From NCBI GenBank assembly GCA_022414725.1, contig CM039462.1, positions 38,863,186-38,927,185 on the forward strand: a stretch of 64,000 nt of DNA, read 5' to 3'. Source of the DNA: Microglena sp. YARC. Lineage: Eukaryota > Chlorophyta > Chlorophyceae > Chlamydomonadales > Chlamydomonadaceae. Below the pieces are notes generated by a model. That model ran no database searches. It had not been told where the DNA came from and saw nothing but the letters and a program-made list of their open reading frames with translations. A program made the translations under genes and the position numbers. Shown here piece by piece: positions 36,118 to 45,289 of the stretch (position 1 is its first letter; each line of letters opens with the position of its first letter).

Positions 36118-36954
36118 TCACGACGCTGAGAGCACAGCTGCAGCAGCGTCTGCCTCTGCTTCCACTTTGTTGTTACCAGACCCCGTACCGAGGATGACAC
36201 CGTAGATGTCCCGGATGGTCGTAGTAGTGACGCGCGTTGTTGCGTTGCTATTCTCAGAAACGGTCTGGAATGTCGGAATGTAACCATACTTCTGGCGGTA
36301 AAAGGTGTTAAGGTCGTGCTTCGCGCTGCGTTTGTTGATGATAACCTCTGCGAAATCCACGTACTTCTCAATGAAGCCTACGAGCCACGCACTCACGACG
36401 TCGAACCCCATATCCAAAAACATCGCGCCAAGAAATGCCTCGAACACGTCCTCCAGGACCTTCTTGTCAGTAGTCGTCTCTTTGTCAGCAATAATGTGTT
36501 CAGAGGGCGGTTTGAACCTGGCCACGATCCTACGAACGAATTCACCGAATGGAGTGTGATTCGCCGCGAGTCGCGAAAGCATCGCGCCGCTAACCAACTT
36601 GGAGCGGACGCTCGTCAGGAACCCCTCGTCCTCCGATGGGTAGCGAATGTACAAGTAAGACGTGATAACTGCACTAAGCACCGAATCTCCGAGAAACTCT
36701 AGACGCTCATAGCAAGTGTGGCGGTTCACCCAACGGGGTGTGAATGCGGCAACGAACACAGACATATCTTGTACGTTCTTGCGCACAACACCAGGAGGAA
36801 CGTGCATGCTCACGATAGTCTCGATCTCAGACGAAGATATCACGGATTGTTGTTCCGGCTTCTTCATTATATTTCCAGATTTGTTAGACAAATTTGCGAA
36901 CCAATGGGTTTTCCCTCGTTTCTCTTTACACTGTATTCTCAACAACATACACAT
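36118..36954 (-). CDS. Ribonuclease III
   Basis: 278 codons from ATG 36954, or 249 from ATG 36867 (MKKPEQQ), where family similarity begins. The RNase III signature ERLEFLGDSVLSAVI near residue 83 carries the catalytic Glu/Asp cluster; the second acidic pair is in EDVFEAFLGAMFLDMG near residue 167. A C-terminal dsRNA-binding domain follows (DLNTFYRQKYGYIPTFQT ... GTGSGNNKVEAEADAAAAVL). It cuts double-stranded RNA; in viruses such enzymes process viral RNA or blunt host RNA silencing. It is intact, and divergent to the metacaspase with an 89-bp shared upstream region. Confidence 0.93.
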   Translation of the reverse strand: MCMLLRIQCKEKRGKTHWFANLSNKSGNIMKKPEQQSVISSSEIETIVSMHVPPGVVRKNVQDMSVFVAAFTPRWVNRHTCYERLEFLGDSVLSAVITSYLYIRYPSEDEGFLTSVRSKLVSGAMLSRLAANHTPFGEFVRRIVARFKPPSEHIIADKETTTDKKVLEDVFEAFLGAMFLDMGFDVVSAWLVGFIEKYVDFAEVIINKRSAKHDLNTFYRQKYGYIPTFQTVSENSNATTRVTTTTIRDIYGVILGTGSGNNKVEAEADAAAAVLSAS

Positions 36955-37043
36955 GTGTTGTCAACAAGATGATTTGAGTGAAGACACATGTATACATTTT
37001 GTTCTCATGTTAATGTACGAACACGGACACACAACACAACACA
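36955..37043. promoter_or_regulatory. Shared divergent promoter region
   Basis: 89 bp between the RNase III ATG (36954) and the metacaspase ATG (37044). It has an AT-rich middle (TACATTTTGTTCTCATGTTA) and a CACAACACAACACA tract just before the right start. No AAAATTGA octamer. Confidence 0.4.
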
Positions 37044-37820
37044 ATGAATCGAAGAGCTTTACTGTTTGGATTGAACTACGAAGGAACGACCGCATCCCTG
37101 AAAGGATGCGAGAACGATGCGCACAACATGGCGGAGTTCCTCATGCGTCAACACAAGTTCAAGTGCGACGTCCGGATCGGTGCAGCCGCGACTACCGCAT
37201 CTGCCATACTGGACGCGCTAGTCGACCTTGCAACAGACTCATACGACGAGGCTCTTGACACCGTCTGGATCCATTACTCCGGTCACGGCACAAACATCGC
37301 CGGGTTCTCAGACAACGAGCTCGACGGATTCGACGAGTGTCTCGTCCCAAGCGATTTCCGCCTGATTCCAGACGACTACATCTCAAAAGTCCTTTACTAC
37401 TTCAATCCACGTACGAGTATCGTTTTCGTGGCCGACTGCTGTCACTCAGGAACCATCTCCGACCTCCCGTTCACGTGGACAGACTTGATCAACGAGAGGA
37501 GTGCGCCGCTTGTGGAGAACAAGAACAATAATGAACATGGAAGAGGGCGAAGGATCCTCGCCATAAGCGGATGTCGAGACGACAATACGTCCGCAGATGC
37601 CCTCTTGCAGGACCCCATGGATATATGTAGCACGAGCAAGGAGTACTCAGGAGCTATGACGACATACTTGCTACAAGCGTTGAAAAAGGATCCAACGCTG
37701 TACAACAACGTGTTTACACTTGTGCGCACAATGGGCGATCATCTAGAGAGGGACGGATTCTCCCAGCACCCGCGACTCGCATCATGTCACGACATACGCG
37801 CATCGCCCACATTGTTCTGA
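37044..37820 (+). CDS. Metacaspase (C14 cysteine peptidase)
   Basis: 258 codons. Starts with RRALLFGLNYEGTTASLKGC, typical of type I metacaspases, with the catalytic His in WIHYSGHGT near residue 91 and Cys in FVADCCHSGT near residue 138; D-G-F-D-E-C-L-V-P-S-D lies between them. Pro-domain and zinc finger are absent, so it is a catalytic domain only. These enzymes cut after Arg/Lys and act in cell death or stress in protists; a viral copy could influence host death, which is inference. It ends exactly next to the convergent membrane protein gene at 37821. Confidence 0.95.
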   Translation: MNRRALLFGLNYEGTTASLKGCENDAHNMAEFLMRQHKFKCDVRIGAAATTASAILDALVDLATDSYDEALDTVWIHYSGHGTNIAGFSDNELDGFDECLVPSDFRLIPDDYISKVLYYFNPRTSIVFVADCCHSGTISDLPFTWTDLINERSAPLVENKNNNEHGRGRRILAISGCRDDNTSADALLQDPMDICSTSKEYSGAMTTYLLQALKKDPTLYNNVFTLVRTMGDHLERDGFSQHPRLASCHDIRASPTLF

Positions 37821-38273
37821 TTAAGAAGTCACCTGGTCGACGTGACCATAGCGAGATGGGAACAACGCCTTCCACACTATGTCTGCTATTGTACGCATTC
37901 CAATGCTCAGCGGAGTGTTCTGGTGTGGAACACCACCGTACGAATGTTGTTGCGCGCCCAAGAAGGAAGAGGTTGCCCCAGCGTTATCACCAGTGGATAT
38001 GGCAAACCCGCAATGGAGAACGCTGTCCATGACATGCTTCACGACATGGTTGCCAGCCGTCTCCACGATCGAGAGGATGCTCGTCACGTGCATGCAAATA
38101 GGCGATTGATTGAAGAAAATGATCCGAATCAAGTCGCTCCGACAGTACCGGTAGTACTGAAGCTGTAACAAGCGGTGCGCAAAGTACATGACCATAGCGA
38201 TGATGACAGTCGATGCAATCGAGTGAGCGGAGTGAATAAGACGACTAATAAGCGTGCTAACATATTTTTTCAT
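37821..38273 (-). CDS. Putative membrane protein, N-terminal span
   Basis: 150 codons from ATG 38273; the frame is open 20 codons upstream only from a TTG. One strong hydrophobic segment near residues 20-40 (IASTVIIAMVMYFAHRLL) and a second weaker one (LIRIIFFNQSPICMHVTSIL). The C-terminal half is Gly/Ser/His-rich (GDNAGATSSFLGAQQHSYGG). Family unknown. Tail-to-tail with the metacaspase with no space between the stops. Confidence 0.55.
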   Translation of the reverse strand: MKKYVSTLISRLIHSAHSIASTVIIAMVMYFAHRLLQLQYYRYCRSDLIRIIFFNQSPICMHVTSILSIVETAGNHVVKHVMDSVLHCGFAISTGDNAGATSSFLGAQQHSYGGVPHQNTPLSIGMRTIADIVWKALFPSRYGHVDQVTS

Positions 38274-38489
38274 CCAAGATACAAACAAAAAAATAAACAA
38301 CACACGACGATACAACACAGGGAGAATGAACAAAGAGATACAATCCAGATTGCAAAATCAGGCTTTACACTCTATCTTCTGCAATGAAAATTTTGAATTT
38401 TTGAATTTTACATGTACGAGTCTTGCGTTCAACTGTATTTTGTATGAAGGCGGAGTGCTGTATCGTTGCCGCCACCAGGACAGAATGGC

Positions 38490-38652
38490 CTTTTCAGCCT
38501 CCCGTAGGATTTTGACTGGTTGCGAAACATGGTCTTGAGCGGATTTGTGATTCCTCTGGACTGATATCTCAGGCTAGCGAGTCGTCCCGGAGGCTCAAAA
38601 TTATGAGTAGAAATTTCAAAAAAACTGCCGGTAGGCAGGAACGCCCATTATA
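38490..38652. mobile_element. MITE family 1 copy, full length
   Basis: Starts AATGGCCTTTTCAGCCTCCC and ends GGCAGGAACGCCCATT. It has the complete centre (CTCAGGCTAGCGAGTCGTCC) missing from the copy at 376. It separates the membrane protein gene from the MscL-like gene, whose stop is 10 bp away. The preceding 38334-38489 shows no gene. Confidence 0.85.
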
Positions 38653-38661
38653 TAGATGGTT

Positions 38662-39264
38662 TTAAACAAGCATGTACGACCCATCATCCCAATATTGAGA
38701 CTGTTTACGTTGTTCTTCTTGTTTTTGTTTTTGTTGTGTCTTCTTGCTGAGGTCATCGTGCATTTCTTGTCGTATAATATCTTCGACCGGTTTGTCATCT
38801 TTCTTTGACATTTCAAGGATTTCGTCAACCTTATTTTCCTCATTTTTGATGTTTTCTACTTTCTTTGAAATGGTATCGTTTCTCTTGGCCTCCACCTTGG
38901 CTTTGACGAATTCTGTCTTGTGGTCTTCGGATATCGTCGTGACCATACCGAATATAGACTTGTTCAAAAAGTATTCAAGCAGGACAAAGCAAAGCAGTAT
39001 AGTGAGCATCCACATGATCAACGTCCCCAGGATACCGAATATGATCGAGATGATCTTCACACCGAGGGCTTTTCTCACGAGGGAAATATTGTTTATGAAA
39101 TCGAACAATGGGATGATAATGGAGTTGAGCAGTTTCTTTACTGCGTCGTTGGTAGCCACGGCGATAGAGAATCCGGCGGCAGCGACGATGATCTTGTTGC
39201 TGAAAATGAACTTCTGGAGGTCGAAGTAAACCTTAATGAAAACATTCCTCTGCGCTTCGCTCAT
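38662..39264 (-). CDS. MscL-like mechanosensitive channel
   Basis: 200 codons from ATG 39264 (MSEAQRNVF). The first membrane segment and its surroundings (FDLQKFIFSNKIIVAAAGFS then KLLNSIIIPLFDFI) follow the MscL pattern of an amphipathic N-helix, TM1 and the I-I-x-P end; TM2 is IIFGILGTLIMWMLTILLCFVLLEYFL. The C-terminus is a long charged coiled coil (KAKVEAKRNDTISKKVENIK onwards), longer than in bacterial MscL. MscL channels open under membrane tension; MscL-like genes occur in several giant viruses. The open frame upstream of the chosen ATG belongs to a transposon end that begins only 10 bp away at 39275. Confidence 0.7.
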   Translation of the reverse strand: MSEAQRNVFIKVYFDLQKFIFSNKIIVAAAGFSIAVATNDAVKKLLNSIIIPLFDFINNISLVRKALGVKIISIIFGILGTLIMWMLTILLCFVLLEYFLNKSIFGMVTTISEDHKTEFVKAKVEAKRNDTISKKVENIKNEENKVDEILEMSKKDDKPVEDIIRQEMHDDLSKKTQQKQKQEEQRKQSQYWDDGSYMLV

Positions 39265-39274
39265 CGTGCACTCA

Positions 39275-39409
39275 TACAGATAGGGACATTTGATATTGGG
39301 ACACCTTATATTTGGGGATTCTGAAAAGTTGACCAATTCAATATTTGTAACCGATCTTGTCAATACAGATACTATCTTCAGGTCATTGACACAAAAAATT
39401 CAAGGCATC
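39275..39409 (-). mobile_element. 3' remnant of a DD34E Tc1-type element (family E)
   Basis: TACAGATAGGGACATTTGAT end at 39275, then sequence matching the reverse complement of 47250-47379, which encodes the last residues of the DD34E transposase (CIDKIGYK). Cut off by the family B element at 39410. Confidence 0.7.
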
Positions 39410-39690
39410 TACAGTCGGCGGAACAGTAAAATGAAACATCCCAATAAACGGTATAAGGCGTCGACAGAAGTTATAGTGTACGAGTGGATGGTCCTACAAA
39501 ATGGCCCGTCCAGCAAAGAAACCTCCTTTCATGACGCATTGCACATCAACAAAGACCCCGTGTTCTTTTGGGCCACGGTACCGGGGAAGAGTCGATCGCT
39601 TAAGTGCGGCTGGTCCTTCAATGGACACTCTCGAAAGTACCGACAAAAGAACGATACGGAGTCTGCAGGATGGGGAGCCGTGATCTAAAA
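39410..39690 (+). mobile_element. Family B element with captured coding segment
   Basis: Begins TACAGTCGGCGGAACAGTAA. A frame from 39431 reads MKHPNKRYKASTEVIVYEWM, then DALHINKDPVFFWATVPGKS to 39687. The DALHINKD..FFW part matches the C-terminus of the broken gene at 27502-28559. It ends GTGATCTAAAAAATAACCAC, the same sequence as the hairpin arm and spacer downstream of the tandem genes (12314 onwards). A second copy is at 46668-46949. It codes for no transposase, so it is a passive element. Confidence 0.65.
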
Positions 39691-39734
39691 AATAACCACG
39701 ATATTCTCGTTAACATACTGCAATTTGTTGATTC

Positions 39735-39841
39735 AAAATCGTATTGGTGTTCCACTGCCCCGTGGGTTGCTACACCATTTGGTTACACCGTAAGGTGTGC
39801 CGTACACGAAGCGGTTTCATTTTAGTATTCCGTTGACTGTA
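39735..39841. mobile_element. Tc1-type end, family C
   Basis: TACACCGTAAGGTGTGCCGT and GTTTCATTTTAGTATTCCGT then TGACTGTA at 39841, with the inner CGTATTGGTGTTCCACTGCC segment shared with 6050-6085. The remaining 39842-40204 has a weak 66-codon frame at 39941-40141 with no recognisable features. Confidence 0.7.
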
Positions 39842-40204
39842 AAGACACTGAATTTACATGTTCAAAGTACCCTGAAAAGTCAAACTGATGGCTAACATTT
39901 GTAGTGAACAATCGCGCGGTGTCTTATCTCTTCATCAATCATGTATCGGTATTGTGATCATCTCGGTCAGGTGGGCCTTGAGCTCCGCAGGGACAGGTGT
40001 CTGAAACGCGCAAACGAGGCAACTGTTTCAACCTTCTTGAACTCGTCTTTGACGACCAAGGGAAACGTCGCTGTGAACGTGAATGGCATTTTGTGGTATA
40101 CAATTTTGATAAAAATGTCACACAACATGTCCAAGTCTTAAGTATAAAGTGTAGTTGAACACGTTATACACATAGAACACGTTTTGATTCCATGTTAACA
40201 AAAC

Positions 40205-41536
40205 ATGGAACTGCTCCCTGAAGGCCCCCTCTACATCATCGCGTCTCATATCTCAAAGAGCGATGCTAAGTACCGTCGCTTATGCGATGTCTCAAAGGAC
40301 GCCGCGAGCCTCATGTTGGTGGGCAACTTAGCGTTCGCTGGGCTTAGTCTTGCTTTGCAAGAGAAGTTGGAGCCCGATGGACTCCTCGTGAACGATGCAG
40401 CGTTCGAGAGGATGCGTATTACCGATGAGGGTCTTACAGAGACAAGCAAGGTGAACGTGCTCAAGAAGGCGTGTCGCGATCGTGGCCTGAGGGTTTCCGG
40501 TGTCAAAGCCGCATTGTGGAGGAGGTTGAAAGAGGCTGAAGATGTCTCTCGACCCCCTCGCGGATGCATCTTGTCTGCCAAATTCCGTTCCGAAATGAGG
40601 GCTATGCGCTACGCTCGCATCTGTGTGTCGAAGGCCAAGTCTGAGTATCGCGTAACCGAGAGGGACCTCTCGACGCTGCGTTGCGAACTCGTGTACAAAT
40701 CAACGACACCCAAGCTTCTTTACAGTGTCCGCGACGTGGCTCGTGTTGCGCTCGAGAAGCAGGAGACATCCCCACTAACTTCGAATGATCGAAGAGAGAA
40801 TCGCGAGGTATTGTTGTCGAGTACATTGGCAGAGTTGTCCATTTTGGACTCGCGCGTGTTTTCAGAATTTTATTTTGCGGCGAGCATGGCCCGTGACGCT
40901 TACGTGAATTCCGGGAGAGGTGGGGGGGTCGCGAGGGCTACCGCGACCATCATTGGGGCGAGCAAACGCATGCTCACTCTCGAGCGCGCCTTGAAAGAGC
41001 GTGGGTGCAATCTTCGTACGGATTCGCGTTTGTGCTGCTCCTTCATTGACCTGGCCGTGGGAAACCCGGTGGACATCGCCAATTCGATGCACGAGATGCG
41101 GTTTTTATTCGACCACACCGAGTACAAGCTTATTCTGGACAACAAGTGGAGAGACGCCCTCTTAGAGATAGACTCCAGGGATGAAGATGAAGATGATGAT
41201 GAAGACGATAAAGACGACTACATCGATCCTAATAAGATGTGTGAGTCTGCCAAATCGGACGCCATCAAGCGGTGGGTCGAGATACACGACCCTGACGAGG
41301 TCCCTGACATGCCTGAAAGCCTGCGCGAAACTGTATTTTGTCTGAAGTCGGAGTGTATCGTTGCCGCCGCAAAGAAAGCGTGGCGTGCTCGACAGCCTCA
41401 AATTCCTTTCCGTGCCCTCGATTATCTGGAGAAGGAGTTCGAAAAGATCCAACGACGCACTCGAGACGCAGAGTCCCTCGCAGCCCTCCAATCCACCCTT
41501 GAAGGTGCAGAGACTGTACTGTTTGCGCATGTGTAG
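40205..41536 (+). CDS. SAP-domain protein with acidic region
   Basis: 443 codons, intact. The N-terminus (LLPEGPLYIIASHISKSDAK) is F-box-like in length and hydrophobic pattern. A SAP motif follows near residues 80-110 (KVNVLKKACRDRGLRVSGVK AALWRRL), a helix-turn-helix that binds AT-rich DNA. The middle is helical and basic. Residues 320-345 are almost purely acidic (DSRDEDEDDDEDDKDD), and the end is a coiled coil (LEKEFEKIQRRTRDAESLAA). A role in DNA or chromatin binding follows from the SAP motif only. The damaged inverse copy is at 19538-20750. Confidence 0.8.
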   Translation: MELLPEGPLYIIASHISKSDAKYRRLCDVSKDAASLMLVGNLAFAGLSLALQEKLEPDGLLVNDAAFERMRITDEGLTETSKVNVLKKACRDRGLRVSGVKAALWRRLKEAEDVSRPPRGCILSAKFRSEMRAMRYARICVSKAKSEYRVTERDLSTLRCELVYKSTTPKLLYSVRDVARVALEKQETSPLTSNDRRENREVLLSSTLAELSILDSRVFSEFYFAASMARDAYVNSGRGGGVARATATIIGASKRMLTLERALKERGCNLRTDSRLCCSFIDLAVGNPVDIANSMHEMRFLFDHTEYKLILDNKWRDALLEIDSRDEDEDDDEDDKDDYIDPNKMCESAKSDAIKRWVEIHDPDEVPDMPESLRETVFCLKSECIVAAAKKAWRARQPQIPFRALDYLEKEFEKIQRRTRDAESLAALQSTLEGAETVLFAHV

Positions 41537-41584
41537 GATTCGCGCAATGCAGAGTCATGAGGATTCGTGGAGGATCAAATTATC

Positions 41585-41760
41585 TACAGTCAACGGAATA
41601 CTAAAATGAAACTGCTTCGTGTACGGCACACCTTACGGTGTAACCTAATTTATAAATTTGGCGTTAATAATGGTCGCTGACTTTGGTGTGTCCCACTTTA
41701 TTTGAGAACAATCGGGGGGGCTCCCAAAATTTGTGTCTCCGGATATATCTGAACAACTGT
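41585..41760. mobile_element. Tc1-type end family C plus family A scrap
   Basis: 41585-41642 is a family C end (TACAGTCAACGGAATACTAA ... CACCTTACGGTGTA). 41690-41758 has a family A end (TCCCACTTTATTTGAGAACA) and a GAACAACTGTA. The same arrangement in inverse order is at 19290-19490, so both versions of the locus share it. 41761-41956 shows no gene. Confidence 0.65.
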
Positions 41761-41956
41761 ACCAAATCACATCACAATGTATCTTTTGTATTCGCTGATC
41801 GGAATTGTTGTAGGGTTACTTACGGTGTTGCAGTGTTAACGCGAATATCGTGGTTCTTTTTAGATAACGGCTATCCATCCTGCAGACTCCGTATCGTTAT
41901 TTTGTCGGTACGTTCGAGAGTGTCCATTGAAGGACCAGCCGCACTTAAGCACTTCC

Positions 41957-42745
41957 CTAGCTGTATGTTTCAAACACCTTGTAAGGATCGAATCTGTGTC
42001 CTTCGTCCGGATTGCTCAAATAGCCTCGTTGGTTGGAGACAAGGTTGCATTGACCTATTTTCTGGTCGTTTGAGTAGTGCGTGTGTCCGTGCACCCACAG
42101 CTTCACCGGGGTCCTCTTGAGGAGATGGTGCAGGTCCGTTGCGAAGGCGCTGTTCAGCAAGCTCCCTCTCGTCTTGGGGTGACTGGTTCCTTGAAAGCTC
42201 GGCGCGTGGTGAGTAACGACGACAAGATCGACGCCATCGGTTTCCGCGCGAGAGATTTCGCCCTCGAGCCAGCGAACGTCCTCGATGTGGACGGCGTTGT
42301 TCTTCGGCACTGTGAAGCCGGAAATCATGCGGTAGTCGGTCAAGAAGCACTGCACGCGTATTGCGTCCTTATCGGGGACGTGAGACCACAGCGTGGTTCC
42401 CAAAATCCTTACTTTGGTATTATTGGTATTTTGGATTTGCAAATCGTGCGCTGAACGATTAAGAAAGTGGACGTTGGCGGGAAGGTCGCGGTCGATCAGC
42501 AGTGTCACTGCGGCAATACCGTCTTCGAGAGTGCCCATTCCGTACGCCTCGTGGTTACCCATGACGACGAACACCTCCTCGAATAGCTGAGAGCAGTGCT
42601 CTAGAAATGCGACGTACTCTCTGTCAGACGGACTGCCCACATCTCCGGCCAGAACCAGGAGCGGCGCCTCGATTTTCGCAGGGTCGAGGCGAAACCCGGG
42701 AAAGTGCTCGAGGTGAAGATCGGACAAAACGTGAAAAGATGGCAT
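41957..42745 (-). CDS. Calcineurin-like metallophosphoesterase
   Basis: 262 codons from ATG 42745; six more codons are open upstream but are not shared with the other copy. Metal-binding motifs in order: SDLHLEHF near residue 7, LAGDVGSPSD near residue 34, VMGNHEAYG near residue 62, VVTHHAPSF near residue 175 and WVHGHTHYS near residue 218. This is the complete set for a two-metal phosphoesterase. Substrates of the family range from phosphoproteins to nucleotides and cannot be told here. It is intact, whereas the copy at 18091 is broken. It lies 90 bp from the Fanzor element. Confidence 0.93.
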   Translation of the reverse strand: MPSFHVLSDLHLEHFPGFRLDPAKIEAPLLVLAGDVGSPSDREYVAFLEHCSQLFEEVFVVMGNHEAYGMGTLEDGIAAVTLLIDRDLPANVHFLNRSAHDLQIQNTNNTKVRILGTTLWSHVPDKDAIRVQCFLTDYRMISGFTVPKNNAVHIEDVRWLEGEISRAETDGVDLVVVTHHAPSFQGTSHPKTRGSLLNSAFATDLHHLLKRTPVKLWVHGHTHYSNDQKIGQCNLVSNQRGYLSNPDEGHRFDPYKVFETYS

Positions 42746-42787
42746 ATCTATTTTGATGTACACAATTTATAAATGGTTGTTGTGGTA

Positions 42788-42834
42788 GTTCTCAAATAAA
42801 GTGGGACACATCCTTATAATCAATCATCCAGACT
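42788..42834. mobile_element. Resident family A terminus beside the composite element
   Basis: AGTTCTCAAATAAAGTGGGA at 42789 followed by CAGACTGTACAG: a shortened Fanzor-side end standing directly before the end of the complete element. The same remnant precedes the other phosphoesterase copy, so the composite landed in or next to an older copy of its own terminus. Confidence 0.7.
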
Positions 42835-42835
42835 G

Positions 42836-43000
42836 TACAGTTGTTCTCAAATAAAGTGGGACACTTTATAATCATCCAGACTGCAGATCGTTGCTTTTGG
42901 GCAACGTTGGGGGGTGCAGAAGGTTGAAGAGGTTCTCGAAGATATTCCGAGTAGCCTCTTTGGTAAACCGTTCAACCGTCTGTGTCCCCATATCAGTATC
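42836..43000 (-). ncRNA. Candidate Fanzor guide RNA region
   Basis: The stretch between the Fanzor coding end and the terminal repeat contains CAGACTGCAGATCGTTGCTTTTGGGCAACG split as a CGTTGC-TTTTGG-GCAACG hairpin (about 42889-42906) and conserved blocks GAAGAGGTTCTCGAAGATAT and GGTAAACCGTTCAACCGTCT. It is kept in deletion derivatives that have lost every codon (1708-1851, 25172-25320, 35381-35445). In known TnpB and Fanzor systems the guide RNA is encoded at this end. No transcript evidence; the function is inferred by position and conservation. Confidence 0.5.
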
Positions 43001-45283
43001 AGGGGGTGGGGTGGGTTGTCGAGGAACTTCTCGGTGCGTCTCGGCGAAACGCGAGAGGACGCTCTCTCCCAAAGACTTGGTGAAGTGTAAGCATCAGGAT
43101 GTTTCTGGAAGCGTTCACATCGCGGTCCCAAGTCTTCCCGCAGTGAAGCATACCACCGCTCTGTTGGCGTGGCGCTCCGCTTTGACTGCTTTTGCAGTGG
43201 AGAATCTTATGAATCCGCTTGCGTCCTTCTGTACATTCCCAACCTGTACCGTCTTGCTTCTTACGATGAGTGAGTGCCACCATGTTGCAAAGGTGGTTCT
43301 CACAGCAGCTGCATCGTTGAGATGTTCTGAACTCATCGATGTCCTCCATGATGACGTTTTCTCGGCTACGAAGCTCGAAACGAATAGCTTGGAGAGGGCC
43401 ACAAGTCCGCCTAGAGATTGGCGTCGCCCCCCAGACCTTTCCAATCACCAAACCCGACGAGTACCTTAGCGCTCTTCTCTCTCGGAGCTACGAAGTCAGC
43501 AATCTCAACAATAAGTTTCTGTTTCTTGCAGTACCTTCGAAAGCGGAGGTTTCTGTACCCCCTGGAAGCACGATGGGCAAGAAGGATTGGGGAGGCACCC
43601 ATGTAGAATCTGGCGTACGCACCAATCTGTTCAGAACTCGAAGAGTCTCTTTCCGGAATGATACCACCGACGATATCAGCCGTCTCGAGGTTCCAAACGT
43701 CAGTTTGACGCTGAGACTTGAAGATCAGACCCTTGCGATAATATTGCGCCGAGCTGTACGATCTTGTACCTCCGTTGAGTCCTGTTACAGTCACGATATC
43801 AGTAACACCCGGGTCTACCGCAGCCACGACCACATTGTCAAGGAAGGATACAATGCCACCCTCGTCTGTTTGTCACGTACTCATGCGCCCGCGTAGAGAA
43901 CGCGTCTGCAGGCATCGAACATGTCAGACACGTAGGCTTATTCATCAAGATGCTGACTGCAAAGCCGTCTGTCACAATGCGGTAGCCGAACTTCCGAGAA
44001 ACTGTCTCCACTTTCTTGAGGTTTGCGAAGCGCTCCCATATTCCTTGATGGTTTTTGGAAGCAACGTCTGCCTTGCATGAATCAAAGTGGCACTCGTTGA
44101 CCATATAGAAAAAGGCCATTTTCGAAATCGGAATGTGCGACAGAGTGAATCCAGATTTGTAAGGCAACAACGAGAATGTGCGATGTTTTTCGTTTTTAGT
44201 TTTTCGTTTTTCTTCGATGGTCTCCGACAATATCTTGTGGTACAGAGGCAGGGTCATGTGAGCCCGAGACGCAAAAGTGTTTCCGGATGGTAAAGGTAGA
44301 ACCCCCCTGAGACAGAATGCCACTTCGCGTGCAAAGAAGCGTTTCGCGTTATCTGCGTCCACCCTAAGGTTCTTCGAGAGAGCCAAGCTTCGCTCAACTT
44401 TTCAAGCCTCTCTTGAAGTTTAGTCAACCTAACACGCAAAGGGGATCCTTCTGGTTCCTTCCTACCGACCCTCTTCTTCGCAAGAGCAACTGCACTTTTT
44501 GCCGATCGAAGTCTAGATGTTGGAAGTTTGGTTGGCAGCTTTGTTGTATGAGGGCTCATCTGAAGATGACGTCGAGATTCTTTGTAGGGCACTTGATCAA
44601 TGCAGCCACGATGTCCGACCGCAGGCGCTTTTGCAATCTGTGGGTACTTCCACTTCAAGTAAGTCGTTATGCGTCGCTCAAGGTTGGTCCAAAGATGGTT
44701 AGAGGCCATTGTGGCCATGAGAATAGACAGGTCTGCAATGATCTGGTTCTTCACGTTCCCCCGAATGTCAACTTTGGATTGCCCCGGCTCTCTTAACAAG
44801 TCGAACAGAAGCCGACTACTCTCGAAGTCTTCGCCAAGAGTCGACCCCTTACATTTGTTGGTACTGACTGCAATAAGGCACCGGTAGAAGAAGTTGCGAT
44901 TTACAGGAGGGACAGCGATACCATTCTCAAAAAGACGAGCAATGTGGAAATTTGCGAAAAATATAACCCTCTCCAAGCAACTTGTTCATGTCCAGTACCA
45001 GTGTGTCTATCTTGTTACGAAGCCAATCATGGGGAATAAAGGTACTCAATTTCATCTTGACCACACAAATCGCTCGCCCAGGTGCACACTCCCCGTCTTC
45101 CTCCCCTTCATAATCGACAAGTTCTGCAACGTCATCATGTTGGTCAGCCTCATGTACCAACGATGATGACTCGCCGATCCCATTCTCCATCACAAATTGT
45201 ACCCCGAAAACGTTTTTGATGTAATCTGGATCTGCAGACAGGCTCTCTCGAACATTCCTAACCCAATCTCTCGTATTAATCAT
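42999..45283 (-). pseudogene. Fanzor (eukaryotic TnpB-like RNA-guided nuclease), frame-broken
   Basis: Five overlapping minus-strand frames: to 44927, 44976-44254, 44386-43838, 43833-43411 and 43451-42999. N-terminal region: KMKLSTFIPHDWLRNKIDTL then VPPVNRNFFYRCLIAVSTNK. RuvC-I: VAAVDPGVTDIVTVTG (Asp at about 43815). Then the IVEIADFVAPREKSAKVLVG block, DIDEFRTSQRCSCC (a Glu just before the zinc finger, fitting the relocated RuvC-II Glu described for Fanzors) and RuvC-III TWDRDVNASRNIL. Estimated length is about 730 residues, in the Fanzor1 range. Fanzors cut DNA guided by an RNA from the element's end. All catalytic blocks remain, so the four breaks may be recent or artefacts. Confidence 0.85.
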
Positions 45284-45289
45284 ATATTT

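Noticed and set aside
39941..40141. A 66-codon frame before the SAP gene
   Set aside because: No conserved motif, both strands open, and located between transposon debris and a clear gene.
42999..45283. Calling the nuclease a bacterial IS200/IS605 TnpB
   Set aside because: The long N-terminus, the DEFRTS segment before the zinc finger, the Tc1-type ends and the intron-bearing neighbourhood fit a Fanzor; there is no TnpA or subterminal hairpin typical of IS605.
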